Of a stretch of DNA of 64,000 nt, positions 9,840 through 21,773 are shown in pieces. Source of the DNA: Albugo candida (taxonomy: Eukaryota > Oomycota > Peronosporomycetes > Albuginales); the NCBI GenBank assembly GCA_040437565.1, contig JBDOQK010000064.1:1-64000 (forward strand). Reading direction: 5' to 3'. The notes below the pieces were generated by a model. It searched no databases. It had not been told where the DNA came from and saw only the letters and a list, made by a program, of their open reading frames with translations. The stretch's first letter is position 1; each line of letters begins with the position of its first letter. The translations under genes and the position numbers were made by a program.

Positions 9840-12800
9840 TTATGCTTAAATGAATGCTCCAGCGCAGGGTAAGATCTAACTAATCAGACCAGGCTTTGCC
9901 TCAAGTAATCCCCACTGACTTTATTGTGCAATATGTTTCTTCATGCACATGTCGGACGAAAGGCAATGAGTAATGTTCTCACTAGTCGCGATTATGCAAT
10001 GTAATAATCTTATGGCGCCGACAAATCTGGCCCCTAATTACCTGCCTCACATGATAGTCTTTTCCTACGTAACGCCATATCGATTTACAGAGTACGTTGC
10101 TACACATGGAGTAACGGATTGGACCGCAGTNNNNNNNNNNNNNNNNNNNNNNNNNNNNNNNNNNNNNNNNNNNNNNNNNNNNNNNNNNNNNNNNNNNNNN
10201 NNNNNNNNNNNNNNNNNNNNNNNNNNNNNNTTCTTTGAGTATCAGACTGTGTGCATACCAAAATCAGTCGCCAGATAACACGTATATGTCAGCGATCTGA
10301 AAATAAGCAATCGGTATACATAATAAATCTTACTGGGTCGCAATAGTTCTCCTTCGCACAATGGAATTGTTAGAGTTGGAAGAACTTTCAGCAGGCATGA
10401 CTGCGATTATGAGAGTTGCGGTTTCTGATTGTAAATCGCTTTCATGGCCTTAATAGGGGGGGCCAAGACCTGATTAGAATTGCTTATGAAGGATCCAATC
10501 GCTTCTATAGAATCAATGTCAACTTAAGAGCACGCTGAGGAACCTTCAAGTGACAATTGCTCGAGCTACTACATAAGTTATCATAAATTGGGTGCGGACG
10601 AGTGACAAAGTGGCTCAGAGGAACACGTGTGAGTGATTAATAAGACAGTCTGTGTTCAGATCACATCAGACGATACGATCATGCAGAATTGGGTGTTCTT
10701 GAGCTTCATGAGACTTGCATCCAAGCCTTCGAATCATTTCAGAAATTCTCATGGGCAATTATCGCACCTCAGTAATGATGCTGTAAGCCTTATGTCACAT
10801 TTCATGTCGTACGACCCAGATTACAATCACAATTACATTTAAAATTACGACGACGATGATGATGGTGATGATGTATACATCAAAGACGAGGAGAATTTAC
10901 TGATCAATGGTTTTGTGAAAATGATGATACTAGCTAAAGTTATTCGAGAAAATGTTCGTATATCGAGTGCTGCGGTTAACGCGACTTGAGTCGATTCTGA
11001 GCACCAAAATACATGTGATGAAAAATGCCAAGGATCGTGAAAATAAGCGATGTATTGGGAGCTGTTTTGCAAGTCATCATCGTCTGTCAACACATTCCAA
11101 TCGCAACATGGAAATCGTCAATGCATTTCGTCAACATATACACAATTATCAGCTTTTCAGCCCGTAACCTTAGACGCCGTCCGCGTGGACGTTATAAGAC
11201 GCTATAAATATGAGAAAGCGCCTGCGGGTTACGACATTGTAATGGTCGCTTTGAATGTTGGAACGCGGGTTACAAACGCGATACATTTCTTAAGAAAATG
11301 AACGGTAACAATAGTGACGGAAATAAATGCTATTTGCCTTAGATGTGATCACACCTGAATAATAATTCGAGCCATAATGCAGACCATTTCGAACTCTTGG
11401 AAGCCACTAATTTGATTTATTGCAGAAAGTGTCCGTGTAGACTGACGTAAAGCTGATGGTCATCCTCATACCATCTAGAAAGCAGCAGTCATTAAAATGG
11501 TTCGCGTACTCCTAACGCACAGTTCGACCTCCAAATGCTCGAGTAATAATTGTACAATCGTAGTACGGTCGAGATGTTGAAGCAACGTCTGAGAAAAAAT
11601 AGCGCCCCTAAGGATGCAGTATATTATGGTGAGGTGAAATAAAAGATTTCATCTACCAGGGAATCTTGAAAATTACACAATTGATTATGATATATGTGAT
11701 GCGCGATGCAGGCGCTTGATTACTTTTGTGAACTTTCTACTAGTTCAAAATCGAGAGAAATGACGTTGAAGTGCCGGCGAATCGATAGCAGAACGTTGAC
11801 TCAGGCATTGCATCTTCCAATTTTCGAGTAAGCCAAACTGCAGCGATTTCGTACAAAGTCCAATGCGCAAAAACTTTTGTTTCGGGCTTCACACAAAATT
11901 TCAAGAACAGTCGAGGCGACTGTAAGAAGTATGCTGTGAACAGAGCACCACACTATCTATACGGTATGCATGAAACTAAAGGAGTGTCGTTTAGGTTGCA
12001 TTCAATTGCGTTATTTATCACAGTTTTCGTGTAAGTCATTATTTTCACATCAACTCTCCGATTACAAAATGGATAATGCATTCCATGATGCANNNNNNNN
12101 NNNNNNNNNNNNNNNNNNNNNNNNNNNNNNNNNNNNNNNNNNNNNNNNNNNNNNNNNNNNNNNNNNNNNNNNNNNNNNNNNNNNNNNNNNNNGTATGCTG
12201 TGAACAGAGCACCACACTATCTATACGGTATGCATGAAACTAAAGGAGTGTCGTTTAGGTTGCATTCAATTGCGTTATTTATCACAGTTTTCGTGTAAGT
12301 CATTATTTTCACATCAACTCTCCGATTACAAAATGGATAATGCATTCCATGATGCATTTCCTGGTGCAGTCGTTGAGCATACATACCATGGTTTCTGGTA
12401 CGGTAGAATACCGCACAAAGTGAGTCCTCAAATATAGGTAGCTTGGAGCAGAATTCAGGCGTGCTCGTTGTGTTATCGTTACTTCTACGGCCAAGTCGCT
12501 TGTAGAGTCAGCGTTGGTTCCATGTAGAAGCTCAAAAGTTCTCGAGCGATGTTATTCTATTGAACTCGTCTTCTCGACCTTAGTATTCGTGTTTGAAGAT
12601 GCTGAAAACGGATCCAACGGCAACATAGTGAGTTTGAAAAGACCGCAGCAAGAAGCTTTCCCGAAACTGATATCCTCAAGAAACTGAGATGTCAACACTT
12701 GTGCAACTATGCCGTTTTAAGACTAGATTGTATAGAGCCCTTCTGCGCAGCGATTTCGTTGCGATGCTTTTCCTTTCAGTTCCATGCAAGAAATAGCTTT

Positions 12801-13949
12801 GAACAGGATTTTCAGGAAAAGTGAGATACGTCGCCGTAGAAGGAATGTACTTTTTATCTCCGATAAGAAACGACACGGAATACATAAAAATGTAGATCTC
12901 ATTTGATTCTTCCAGGAACGTTCAATGATATTTTTCTTGCACCCCGTATTCTAAAATGCTCCTGTAATAGGAATGATGAATCATCATTAGAAAATTACGG
13001 CGTGGGTCAGATTTAACGCAAGCAATGTTCAGCGACAGTCTAAACAGGCAGTTATCCCGTTTACTTGGTATCGATCATAGTGCAAACATCTACGGTAGAG
13101 CATTGTACATTTTACCGAAGGTGAAATTGATTGACGCGTTCATGCAAAAAGTAAATATACGGCGAAGAGAACTTCTAGAGATCAGTCGCGGTATAGCAAT
13201 CTATTTCAAAGTGTTATATACTTCAAGTCAAGTAATGACCGCAAGCACAGTACTCTGTGACGCTGATACATAAAATGGTAGCAAGGAGATAGTATCGGAA
13301 AGAAAGCTCTTCTCTTCATCTCAAGGACACTATGCAGCACTTGAGATGTATACCCTGGAGTTTAATCTCGAGGTTGACTGTGGAGACAGGCGTTTCGATC
13401 TGCTCAACTGGTCGAGCGTGGCGATGTAATGTGGATGCAAGACGATAGTGCTAAGATATTTTATAATCTTTGAGCGGTGATAATTTTGCTCCTTCAGTAA
13501 ATCAATTGGGATGTCGCTCTTCCCATTACAGAGCCCCAGGGATTTAATCCCTGACAGGCGATGCATTATGGAATTTTAGTACGATGAGTCAGCGCGCACA
13601 CTTGTAGTGATACAGAGCAAATGCAAATATATCGGTAAACGGCACAAACTAATGCATAAAAACCATTTACCTTTAAAGCGACGACATACTCATCTCGTAC
13701 CTGCGGAGCATGATCATCAGGGAAATGCTACATATGAGGTAGCGTGAACACCCGGGAAGCGAACTCGATGATATAGTGTTATGCAGCCGCCACGCGTAAG
13801 TCAATCCATCAAACATGAAGAGAAGAAGCAATTTGAGTCGCCAAGTAACTGATTCGAAGAAACGGTCTCCTTCACGTTGCATGTGTTTCGACAAACCAGA
13901 AGAAAAAAGATGATAAAGCAGTTGCAGGCGTTGCTCAGCGTGTACGTCG
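9840..13949. other. No supported gene (gap at 10131-10230)
   Basis: About 4 kb of A/T-rich DNA with only short, unrecognised open frames. A short GAC/GAT triplet run sits at about 10848-10874. The frame at 13025-13273 (82 codons) is the most coding-like but has no known motif, promoter or splice partner. Confidence 0.55.
11929..12356. repeat. Gap-flanking duplicate (assembly artefact): 11929-12092 = 12193-12356
   Basis: 164 bp on the left of the gap are repeated exactly on the right, after which only the right copy continues. Same pattern as at the other five duplicated gaps. Confidence 0.9.
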
Positions 13950-14426
13950 TAATAATGAGCAATTCCTCGTCGAATGAGCAACCAGTATTCAGTATTACGT
14001 ACAACACCCCGAACTGACGAAGCGGGCGAGCGTCATCTCTTCTCTTCTCCCAATGTCTTCTTAGCCATAAGTATTGAGAATACACCCAATGTATAAATCT
14101 CGACATCGCCATCCGCTTGGTTGCATGAGTAAGGAATGCTGCGAGCCTGCACTGCATACCAAGCTCAGCCTCACCTATCACGCCATGGTGTGCCTCGTGG
14201 ATAAATGCTGTCTCAATAGCAAAACACGTTTTTACTTGAATAAATAAGGCATGTCAAGCACCACAAAATGGACGTCAGGCGCTACATACTCATAGAACTT
14301 GTGCACGAGGTCACTCTCCATAACCTATATCTCTCTGTCGCTCTAATCGGCCAGCTACGTCTTGGTTGTTCTCCCTCCCTATCATCCATGCAAAACGTGG
14401 TGGACAAAAAATATTATAATATTTAA

Positions 14427-14965
14427 TTATCTATCTATCGGTTTGGTTTGGTTTATGCAGAAAGAACACTGTACCTTACAACGAACGCACCTGGTCGAGT
14501 AAATGCCATTGAGATTTGAGTTCAGTTTTGGAAAATAAATAATAAGGGCGCCTATATCTTGACCCTTCTGCTTGACATTATCACAGCCAATCTGAATCTG
14601 AAGACTATCATTCTGACACGCATTTATGAAGAGAGATGTTCGTCCAAACGGTAATACTTGCACTCCAAAATCAGCATGTAACACGAGAAGTCGTTACTAT
14701 TCTTCCATGCAGCAATGTACACAAAAGTAGCAAGTCGTTTGATTTCGTTTTGTCACACAATATTCCGCGTAAGAGGCACCTTATTTGCAATCCTGTCTCG
14801 TAAATCGCAGCTTGTTGTTCCTCCCAAAAAGGTCCAATGATATAATTCAACTCGAAGCGGTATTTTGGCTCGAAAACGTTCGCTTTCCTTCTTCGCAAAT
14901 GAGCTCGTAATGGAAGCCACGTTAAGCAGGCTGGGGGACATAATAGCCTGCGTGCAGCAATCCAT
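14427..14965 (-). pseudogene. Secreted-type gene C, frame-broken
   Basis: Downstream of a good core promoter (15017-15040), three overlapping minus-strand frames together look like one gene that has lost its frame. The first, 14965-14753, starts MDCCTQAIMSPSLLNVASI. The second, through 14671, contains FELNYIIGPFWEEQQAAIYE. The third, 14684-14427, contains PFGRTSLFINACQNDSLQI and ends in a cysteine cluster, CVRCKVQCSFC. At least two frameshifts separate them. I recognise no domain. Cysteine content and context suggest a decayed member of the small secreted-protein cluster. Confidence 0.4.
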
Positions 14966-15016
14966 TGTGTTACTGCACTTTTTCCATTATTTTGCGTGAT
15001 TTGACGATGCTTGAAG

Positions 15017-15040
15017 AAATTGAACTTTTAAAGAACGAGC
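15017..15040 (-). promoter_or_regulatory. Core promoter-like Inr/FPR before gene relic C
   Basis: Minus strand: GCTCGTTCTTTAAAA, then TTCAATTTCTTC. The second part fits the flanking promoter region consensus YCAWTTTNYY exactly (TCAATTTCTT), and the first resembles the GCTCATT start of the initiator with one change. Confidence 0.6.
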
Positions 15041-15402
15041 TAAGAAAGATTGAAGTGTGCTCTCGACTTTAGTATAAACTTACGTGCTATTAAAGCACTT
15101 AGCTCTCGGAATACTGACACCATTTTTATTTCGTCGATTAATATCTCTACATCGAGGAGACAAAGAACACGGTAATCAGCTACTTGGTTCCCTTCGGTGA
15201 ACCACGGTTGGCTCGTCGTGTGCAGAGAACTTGCCACCTGTATAGATAAGACCAGAGCTTGAAGTATCCATTTCTGCCCACAAAGTAGGGCGTAATACTT
15301 ATTCCAAATGTCATCCAAGATGAAAAATGAATTGCAGAAACGACAGAGGGATAGCCTCAGCAAGACACGGGAAGATGGTGGGCCCACCTGGGATTCCATC
15401 AT
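15040..15402 (-). pseudogene. Paralog D in duplication unit 1, degenerate copy of gene E
   Basis: The nucleotide sequence aligns with 17420-17950. The intact-looking counterpart there encodes LRPTVWIEMDTSTS and LSAHDEPT; here the matching words (LRPTLWAEMDTSSS, SAHDEPT) occur in a different frame from the longest open frame, which shows that this copy has shifted. The CRFCN...ILDDI segment at its N-terminal side corresponds to CPFCN...ILDDI in E. No domain recognised. Confidence 0.5.
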
Positions 15403-15729
15403 GATCCCGTGCAGAAAAGCAAATCTTGGAGGATCGGAAGGGGCACATCAGTGCTTATGCACCCCTCCGACAGCGTAGGCCTCAGAGCAAATTCAAGGAC
15501 ACAGTTGTCGAGTATATCAATACGGATATAGCAATAAAACATCTTTCCAATTATAACCACATAAGGTTAACGTTTTTGCACATATAAATAATCTTAATCC
15601 AGCTATCATTTAACGTTATTCTACATCCAGGACGCTTTCCCAGTGTTTCAGGTGCAAAATCAGTGGTAATCTTAATACACGCTTGGTAAGCTGCATGAGT
15701 ATTCATAAAATAACGTCTTCCGTACCGTC

Positions 15730-16300
15730 AGACAGCGTCTCGAGAGGTCCGCTTCCATGTGTGATCTATAGGCTTGCAGGTTGTGTGCAAGTTCTGCACT
15801 TCTTGAATGGAATCCAGATTTCTGCGGGGAAGCAAGATTGATAATTAAGAGTAGAGATGGGCACAATACGGATAGAAGTCGTGCGATGATGAGTGGTCGG
15901 GCCGTGTAAAGATATTAAACACGCATTGGAAGGGTGAAAAGTGTTTACTTTAGACTACCAGGAAAAAAATGAATTATGCAAAATACGTCTGAGCAGAGGG
16001 AAGTTGCGATTTTCACATCGGAACGGGGCAACTACATTTGGATANNNNNNNNNNNNNNNNNNNNNNNNNNNNNNNNNNNNNNNNNNNNNNNNNNNNNNNN
16101 NNNNNNNNNNNNNNNNNNNNNNNNNNNNNNNNNNNNNNNNNNNNAAGGATTTGGAAACCATAAAAACGAAAAGATTCATTCTCGCCCACTCTACTTATCG
16201 TGGAAGTTGATTGCCTCATCGTGGGTCCTTTTCGTTACCACTGTTCTAGTTCGCACAAACACACGATAGAGAAGAGAAAGCACTCGTAGACGCCAATCAG
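15730..16300 (-). pseudogene. Partial paralog of secreted gene A (A'), cut by a gap
   Basis: 15745-16015 matches the sequence downstream of gene A. Just beyond it the minus strand reads SKCSCPVPM and a stop, which corresponds to the ATCSCYKP ending of gene A. The body falls in the gap at 16045-16144. The remaining 16145-16300 is too diverged to judge. Confidence 0.45.
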
Positions 16301-17412
16301 CATGTCTATCTTATGTCAAAATCTTCAAGCAATAGCTCGTCGAATAGGCAATCAGTATGCAGTTGAATGTTCTTTAAAAACGAGTAGAAGAATAATCGCT
16401 TAGAAAATTCACACATCCGCTCTTGTCGACAATATCTTCTGTTCCATAAATACCGAGGGTCATCAGTCCATGCGGTAACTCACTGCATTATCAAAAGACA
16501 AGATGAAACGAGAAAGGTTCAACAAAAACGGATCACCGACACCAAATAAAAGCTAAGCCTGTAGTAACACGCTATTGCCTCCCTCGTGGATGATTATCAT
16601 CTCAGTGTGAGCTAGGAGGATTATTTTTACTCGTACAGAGGAATATCTCATGCTCCACAATGAAATCTTCGTCATTATTTAGTGATTATAACAAGTGATT
16701 TAGATCACTCTCCACGACCTGCATATCTCTCCGGTTTCAAGCCTTACGGCTTGCACCTACGTTTCACTTGAGGTCTGCAGTCTCAAAGTCAAACGGCTTG
16801 GACGTGACTTGAGTATCTTTTGAAGTCTTTTATACATCAGCTGATTTATGTCGCAGAAATACTGATAATCTCTTTTTGTGTCTCCCTTGTCGCTGTCAGA
16901 TTTCATTGATACTTGACCAAAAATGAGCAATTAGAGCTCTTCTGTTTCGATTCAGCTGTTATGACATTATTGAAGATAATCAGAAGGCTCTACTTCCTAT
17001 GCACCTAAGATATTACATGCTAAAGGATTGGTAAGCGGTGATGGAAGTGGGACTCGTAAAGCCAACCCAGCTGCCGACTCGAATTGTCGTTTCTTTGCCC
17101 TTCATACTGCGACAGTCACAATAGTCACGTCGTATGTTTACGTTCAAGGAGACTGAATCAATTTCAGTAGGAACAATGCTTCCGTTCTGTCACATGTAGT
17201 CGTTACTCCTTATAAAGTCGATCGCGTAGTTCTAGTTCGATTGAAAGCAGTATAAATGCCCTGTCGAGCCAAAGGATCTTGTTTGATAGCCGTGTTGAGC
17301 GACGAGATCGGGCTGCTGCGATTCAAATTCTTATGCGCATCAAACAACGGTCTCGATACCCTTTTTTATATTCCTATTGCGTACGATTTCACCATGCAGG
17401 AATAAGGTTCGC

Positions 17413-17428
17413 GTTGTGAAGAACGAGC
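17413..17428 (-). promoter_or_regulatory. Inr-like motif, duplicate of the element at 15017-15040
   Basis: Minus strand GCTCGTTCTTCACAAC keeps GCTC, TTYY and CA of the oomycete initiator (11 of 16). It lies at the same place in unit 2 as the promoter at 15017-15040 in unit 1. No intact frame starts just downstream of it. Confidence 0.35.
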
Positions 17429-17477
17429 TAAAGTGTACTTTTGGATTTTGATATGAACGTGCGTGCAGTTAAAGCAC

Positions 17478-17753
17478 TTACCTTGGAACGTCGACACCAT
17501 TTTTTATGTCGTCGATTAGTAACTCTCCATCGAGAAGACAAGGAACACAGGATTCACCTACTTGGCTCCCTTCGGTCGGCTCGTCGTGTGCAGAAAGCTT
17601 TTCTTCTTCACACATGATAGCAGATGTTGACGTATCCATTTCTATCCACACAGTTGGGCGTAATCTCTTTGCTGATGACTGGCTCCTTTCAGCAGGCATC
17701 CAAATACTGGTTTCCCAGATTTGAGAAAATACTTCTTTCAAAATGTCATCCAA
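17478..17753 (-). CDS. Gene E, unrecognised acidic protein fragment (duplicated family)
   Basis: A 91-codon minus-strand frame rich in acidic residues: ILKEVFSQIWETSIWMPAER, LRPTVWIEMDTSTSAIMCEE, then SAHDEPTEGSQVGESC and LLIDDIKNGVDVPR. It lies in duplication unit 2 and matches paralog D in unit 1. The frame is open upstream through CPFCNVITILDDI, so its true start may be in an earlier exon (17746-18150 holds further open frames). No signal peptide is seen on this exon and no domain is recognised. Confidence 0.4.
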   Translation of the reverse strand: MDDILKEVFSQIWETSIWMPAERSQSSAKRLRPTVWIEMDTSTSAIMCEEEKLSAHDEPTEGSQVGESCVPCLLDGELLIDDIKNGVDVPR

Positions 17754-18400
17754 GATGGTAATTACGTTGCAGAAAGGACAGTGGGATAGCCTTTAGTAAG
17801 ATACAAAAAGATGCCGGGTCCATCTGGTATTTCATTATCCTCCCGTACAGAGATATTACGTTTTGGAGGACTCGAGGGGACACACCAGTGCCTATGCGCA
17901 CTTCCGATAGAGAAGGCCTTAGAGCAAAATTAGGGGCACAGTTAAAAAAAAGGCCACCTACACAAGATAAACCATGTAAGGTTAACGTTTGTGCACATAT
18001 AAATAATCTTAATCCAGCTATCATGGAACGCTATTCTACATCTGAGACGGTTTCCAGATATCTGTAGCGAGTCAGCTAGCTGTTCGAGATATCCCGGCAA
18101 GCCCGTGAGCCTCTCACGAACCCGTTCCTCACCAACACAAAAGCGTCGGAACAGCAAATCGGTAAAGAGTAGGACAGTGGCCTGTTTATACTTATTCTAG
18201 ATTTTGAGTGATGTAAATCTAGAAGATTTGAAAGATCTTTGTGACCGAGACCGTTAATAATAGAGGTTAAGGAAGTAAGAGAACTGCTTTTCGACTACGG
18301 AAGTTACTACACTATCCCAGGCGAAAAAGTAATGGCTACTATCGAGCTTGGTGAGCTGCATGAAAATTCAAAAAAGAATGTTTCCCGTACCATCAGACAG

Positions 18401-21400
18401 ACGTAAATATCTAAAAGTATCAACCTCATGATTGAAGCACAAGTCGTATATCACCATCGAATTAGCGCCATTTGGAGCTATCGTGAAATAACAGCTCAAT
18501 CAAGTAATCACTCTTGATGCCTGCCCCAGATGTTCAGCATTCGGCAACGTGGTCGTAATTTTAAGCAAGACAAAACACAATAAGCAGCTTCTCGCTTCCG
18601 TCCTCTTTCTATTTACTTTATGTCGAGTGGTTATTCAAGTGCTCGTTTTTTTACGTCTACAGCATCCGTTTCAGTCCTGCTTCTAATATTGTTGCGGATG
18701 TTCGTTCTTTTATGAAAGGCACATTCAATAACGGCGGAACAAAGAAAACTCGAAAATGGATTTTATTTTCCGTGGCAGAGTAGCCCTTTTTAATCGGTAT
18801 AAAGGCCAAACTACGGTCATGATTGTAGCTAGTTCAATGCAGTAAAGCGAATTGAATTCATTTACGCACTTGAGCGAAAACCATCTTGGAAGTTGTTAAT
18901 AATTTTATTATACGCGTATCGAGTAAGCGAGATGATGTGTGATATTCGCATGTCATTATCAGTGTAGGGTTGGGCATAAAGCTCCTAACGGCGTCATACA
19001 CTCAACAACGAACAAATTTGCTTCACGTTGGCAATATCCTTACTGCATCTTTTCTCTCTAGATGAAAGAAGAGCGATGCAAGGATCAAGTAGCGTTGGAC
19101 ACGTATCTTCTGAAGGAAATGGAAGACTTGGATCATGAGAAGCTTTTTGACGAAGAGCATAGTTTCTTTAGACTGGCAACTTCGTACCACAAGATCGTGA
19201 CACAGGATCAAGTTGAAGCCAAGTTGATTGTAGTCCAGCGTATGATCATCTTCTCAGAACGTTCTTCTCAAGTGGTTTGCACAATTGCATAGTCATGCAA
19301 CTCCGATACAATGTCGTGATACAGAATTCAGGTTGAACGATCTCACTTTTGGCGATTCTCAGTCAGGTGACTTAAATCTAATCGTGCCGTGTCATTCTTG
19401 AGTCAGTAAAACTCTCTGGAAATAGACTTACGGTTGCCTATGCGTTTGAGCAAAAAAATCCAATAGAGAAGTCTTAATATTTGTTTCTCTCTGCAAATTG
19501 GTAGGCGACACACACAGTGCAAGATCTCTAGAGGACAGCAAGAAGTTTTAATACTATGCTACAAAGTTCGTTGATGTTCAATATCTTAGTTGAGAAGCTA
19601 CAGATACATGGAATATGCGCATAAATTTTATTCTTCGACATGCGATGTTGCAGTTGCGTTTGTCTCAAGGTGGAAACACTGGTGGCCATCTGTTGAGAGA
19701 TGCATTCGAAAGTCTTAGTCGGCCAGCACGACAAAGTACGATGTCCGGAAAAGCTCCAATGCACTGCAGCATGCTAATGTAGTATTTTTAGACTGAGTTG
19801 TCTAAAAGTGAGGCTCCTTTAAACTCTACATGAATCAACAAGTGTTTGACAATTGGTTTCGCTATTCGTCACACGTGTGAATGTATCGACTTCTGAGACG
19901 GTAAATGATCAAACGAATTAAAAAGTCTGCTTGGTCAATAAGCAATGGAACTTCGTTAGAACGTGATACATGTAATCGGACTCGATGCCAAACACACGTG
20001 CTACTTGTGCCAACATTCATTCGTCGGAGAAGCGAGATGCAATCAATTTATAACGCTTCTCTCTCTTTGTAAAGGTACACTTCTCTCTGAGTGTTTTACT
20101 CTACATATATTCCAAGCGATAGAAAATCGAAAAGACTTCTTAAAAGAAGTTATCCTTAGCAATACAGGCGCTCGAAATCGCTTTAGAGGCCATCAACAGG
20201 TTCGCCTCTGTGGTTTTAAACAATTCTGTACGTCTTCAATCAGTAAAGTAAGAGCAGCTTTTTTTATTTTCCAAGGTGTAGGAAGATTGCTGCTTTTTGT
20301 GCGATCCCCAACCTCCACCATAAAGATGCGGGCATTTGATAGCTATAGCTGCATTCCGTACGCACTTGAAATTGATGAATTTGAATATAGCGAACTCAAT
20401 AAGCTAACATTAGTACCCATCCAGTTCATCAAATTAATGATTTTGTAGCGATCATTAGTGTATTTGGTAGGTTATTTAGCGAACACCATGTCGATGTTTA
20501 TGTATCTGCATTCAGCGTTGTGTCTCTTTCCGACGCAACTTTGCCACAGCTTGTTGAGTACTATCGATCTGTAAGGGTTCCAATATGGGTCAGAAGCGTG
20601 CAAGTCATGGGCAGCGAAAGCTGTCTGTCTCTTTTCTCAGCAGCAACAGCAACGGTGGAAAGAAACTAAATAAATGTGCAGGTAAGGTGATTTATCGCTT
20701 GCTTTCCAAGTAGTTACAATTCGTTGAAAATGCTGAAAAGCTGAAGGTTAAGGAATGTCGAGATATCATATAATCGTGAGAATTTATCTGCATCATACAT
20801 GCGCGAATAAAGCCTAGCTCCTCATATCTCGTCTCTGAACACGACAGAATAGAACCATGCAAATACTTAATTGACGTGCAGCGACGATAGGCCCTAAATG
20901 ATGAAAAGTGCTTTCACTCAAACCATTCGCACAAGTGTTGAAGGAATAGTAACACTTCCAACTCTATCTGTGAATAGAAATGTATATCACTTTGTCTTTA
21001 GAAAGCAGCTTTGGACTAAGATAGATGCACCTTCGTAAAAAGCATACGAAAGTGCACTTGAAGATTGAACCAAAACCTTCGGTCAAGGTCTATCGCTGAG
21101 AGAGCAAAACCTTGAGAGAGTATCATCGATAGTTACTATGAGTGGGGAAGTGTGTCAGACAATGACGGGCAGCCTCCGTATATACTTAGAAATATCAAAT
21201 CTGATAATGACAGCTTTGATTCTATTTAGTAAAAAAATTCTGGAAAAAGAGCGCTGGCAAAAGATACTCCAGCAACGTATGATGCTACTTCTTCTATTTC
21301 TCACTGCATTAGGAAATGACAAAAAATACACTTACAAAATATGAGGGTTTATAAAAGGAGAATACATTTTGCAGCAGCATTTTTGTTGTTTGAAGTAAAC

Positions 21401-21477
21401 ACTTATTTCTTCCTCCTTTTGAAATGAAAAATAAGAGGGAAGGAACGACTTGTGTCGAGAGGGTCTGTGCTGATACA
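18401..21477. other. No supported gene
   Basis: Scattered short frames only. The frame at 19062-19292 (KEERCKDQVALDTYLLKEME) is charged and coding-like. A frame at 20592-20683 (GQKRASHGQRKLSVSFLSSN) ends at a GGTAAG that could be a splice donor. Neither can be tied to a full gene. The 161-codon frame at 19963-20448 has no recognisable motif. Confidence 0.5.
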
Positions 21478-21735
21478 TCAAATTGCGGGCGCTGTCCACA
21501 AAATGATCCAAGCGTTCAAGTGGACGTCATCATTTTCATTCGGAGATGGGCAGATGTCCACTCTTTTGTTGAGCTGGTCGATATTGAGTTGCATGGCGTT
21601 TCCTTCAGCCTTAAAGTGCCGACAGTTTATATTTATTTTGGGGGGCTTGCGATGTGGTACCGGAGCATTATAAGGTTGTGCGCTGATAGAGATGAAAGTG
21701 AATAGTAGTGTGACGAATGACTTTTCTTCAAGCAT
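21478..21735 (-). CDS. Small secreted protein F (candidate effector)
   Basis: An 85-residue frame starts MLEEKSFVTLLFTFISISAQ, a plausible signal peptide. A short mature part follows with two cysteines (INCRHFK and DICPSPNEND), no known domain, and a stop at 21478. An initiator element lies 23-38 nt upstream of the ATG, and the leader matches that of gene B over about 40 nt. The spacing C..FK....(about 20)..C recalls the start of mature protein B, but the similarity is too weak to claim homology of the proteins. A second exon downstream is possible. Confidence 0.55.
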   Translation of the reverse strand: MLEEKSFVTLLFTFISISAQPYNAPVPHRKPPKININCRHFKAEGNAMQLNIDQLNKRVDICPSPNENDDVHLNAWIILWTAPAI

Positions 21736-21757
21736 TGGAGGTGTGATGAGCCTTGTA

Positions 21758-21773
21758 AATTTGTAAAATGAGC
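21758..21773 (-). promoter_or_regulatory. Core promoter (oomycete Inr) of secreted gene F
   Basis: Minus strand GCTCATTTTACAAATT matches GCTCATTYYNCAWTTT except for an A at position 14, and is followed by ACAAGG as in gene B. It sits at the same distance from the ATG as the element of gene B. Confidence 0.75.

Larger units (their letters stand above)
13950..15750. repeat. Tandem segmental duplication, unit 1
   Basis: Blocks in this unit recur in the same order about 2.4 kb further on. Examples: GCTCACTCTCCA-type sequence at 14290-14350 matches 16670-16740; 15033-15500 matches 17420-17950; ACGTTTTTGCACATATAAATAA at 15570 matches 17985; and the CTGCATGA...CAGACAG block at 15690 matches 18345. 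Identity is moderate with indels, so the duplication is old. It carries minus-strand secreted-type gene relics. Confidence 0.75.
16320..18400. repeat. Tandem segmental duplication, unit 2
   Basis: Second copy of the 13950-15750 segment, in the same orientation, with the collinear matches listed there. The offset grows from about 2380 to 2655 bp along the unit through insertions and deletions. It carries paralog E. Confidence 0.75.

Noticed and set aside
19963-20448. 161-codon frame as a gene
   Set aside because: No motif, no promoter, no splice support, and composition like the surrounding non-coding DNA.
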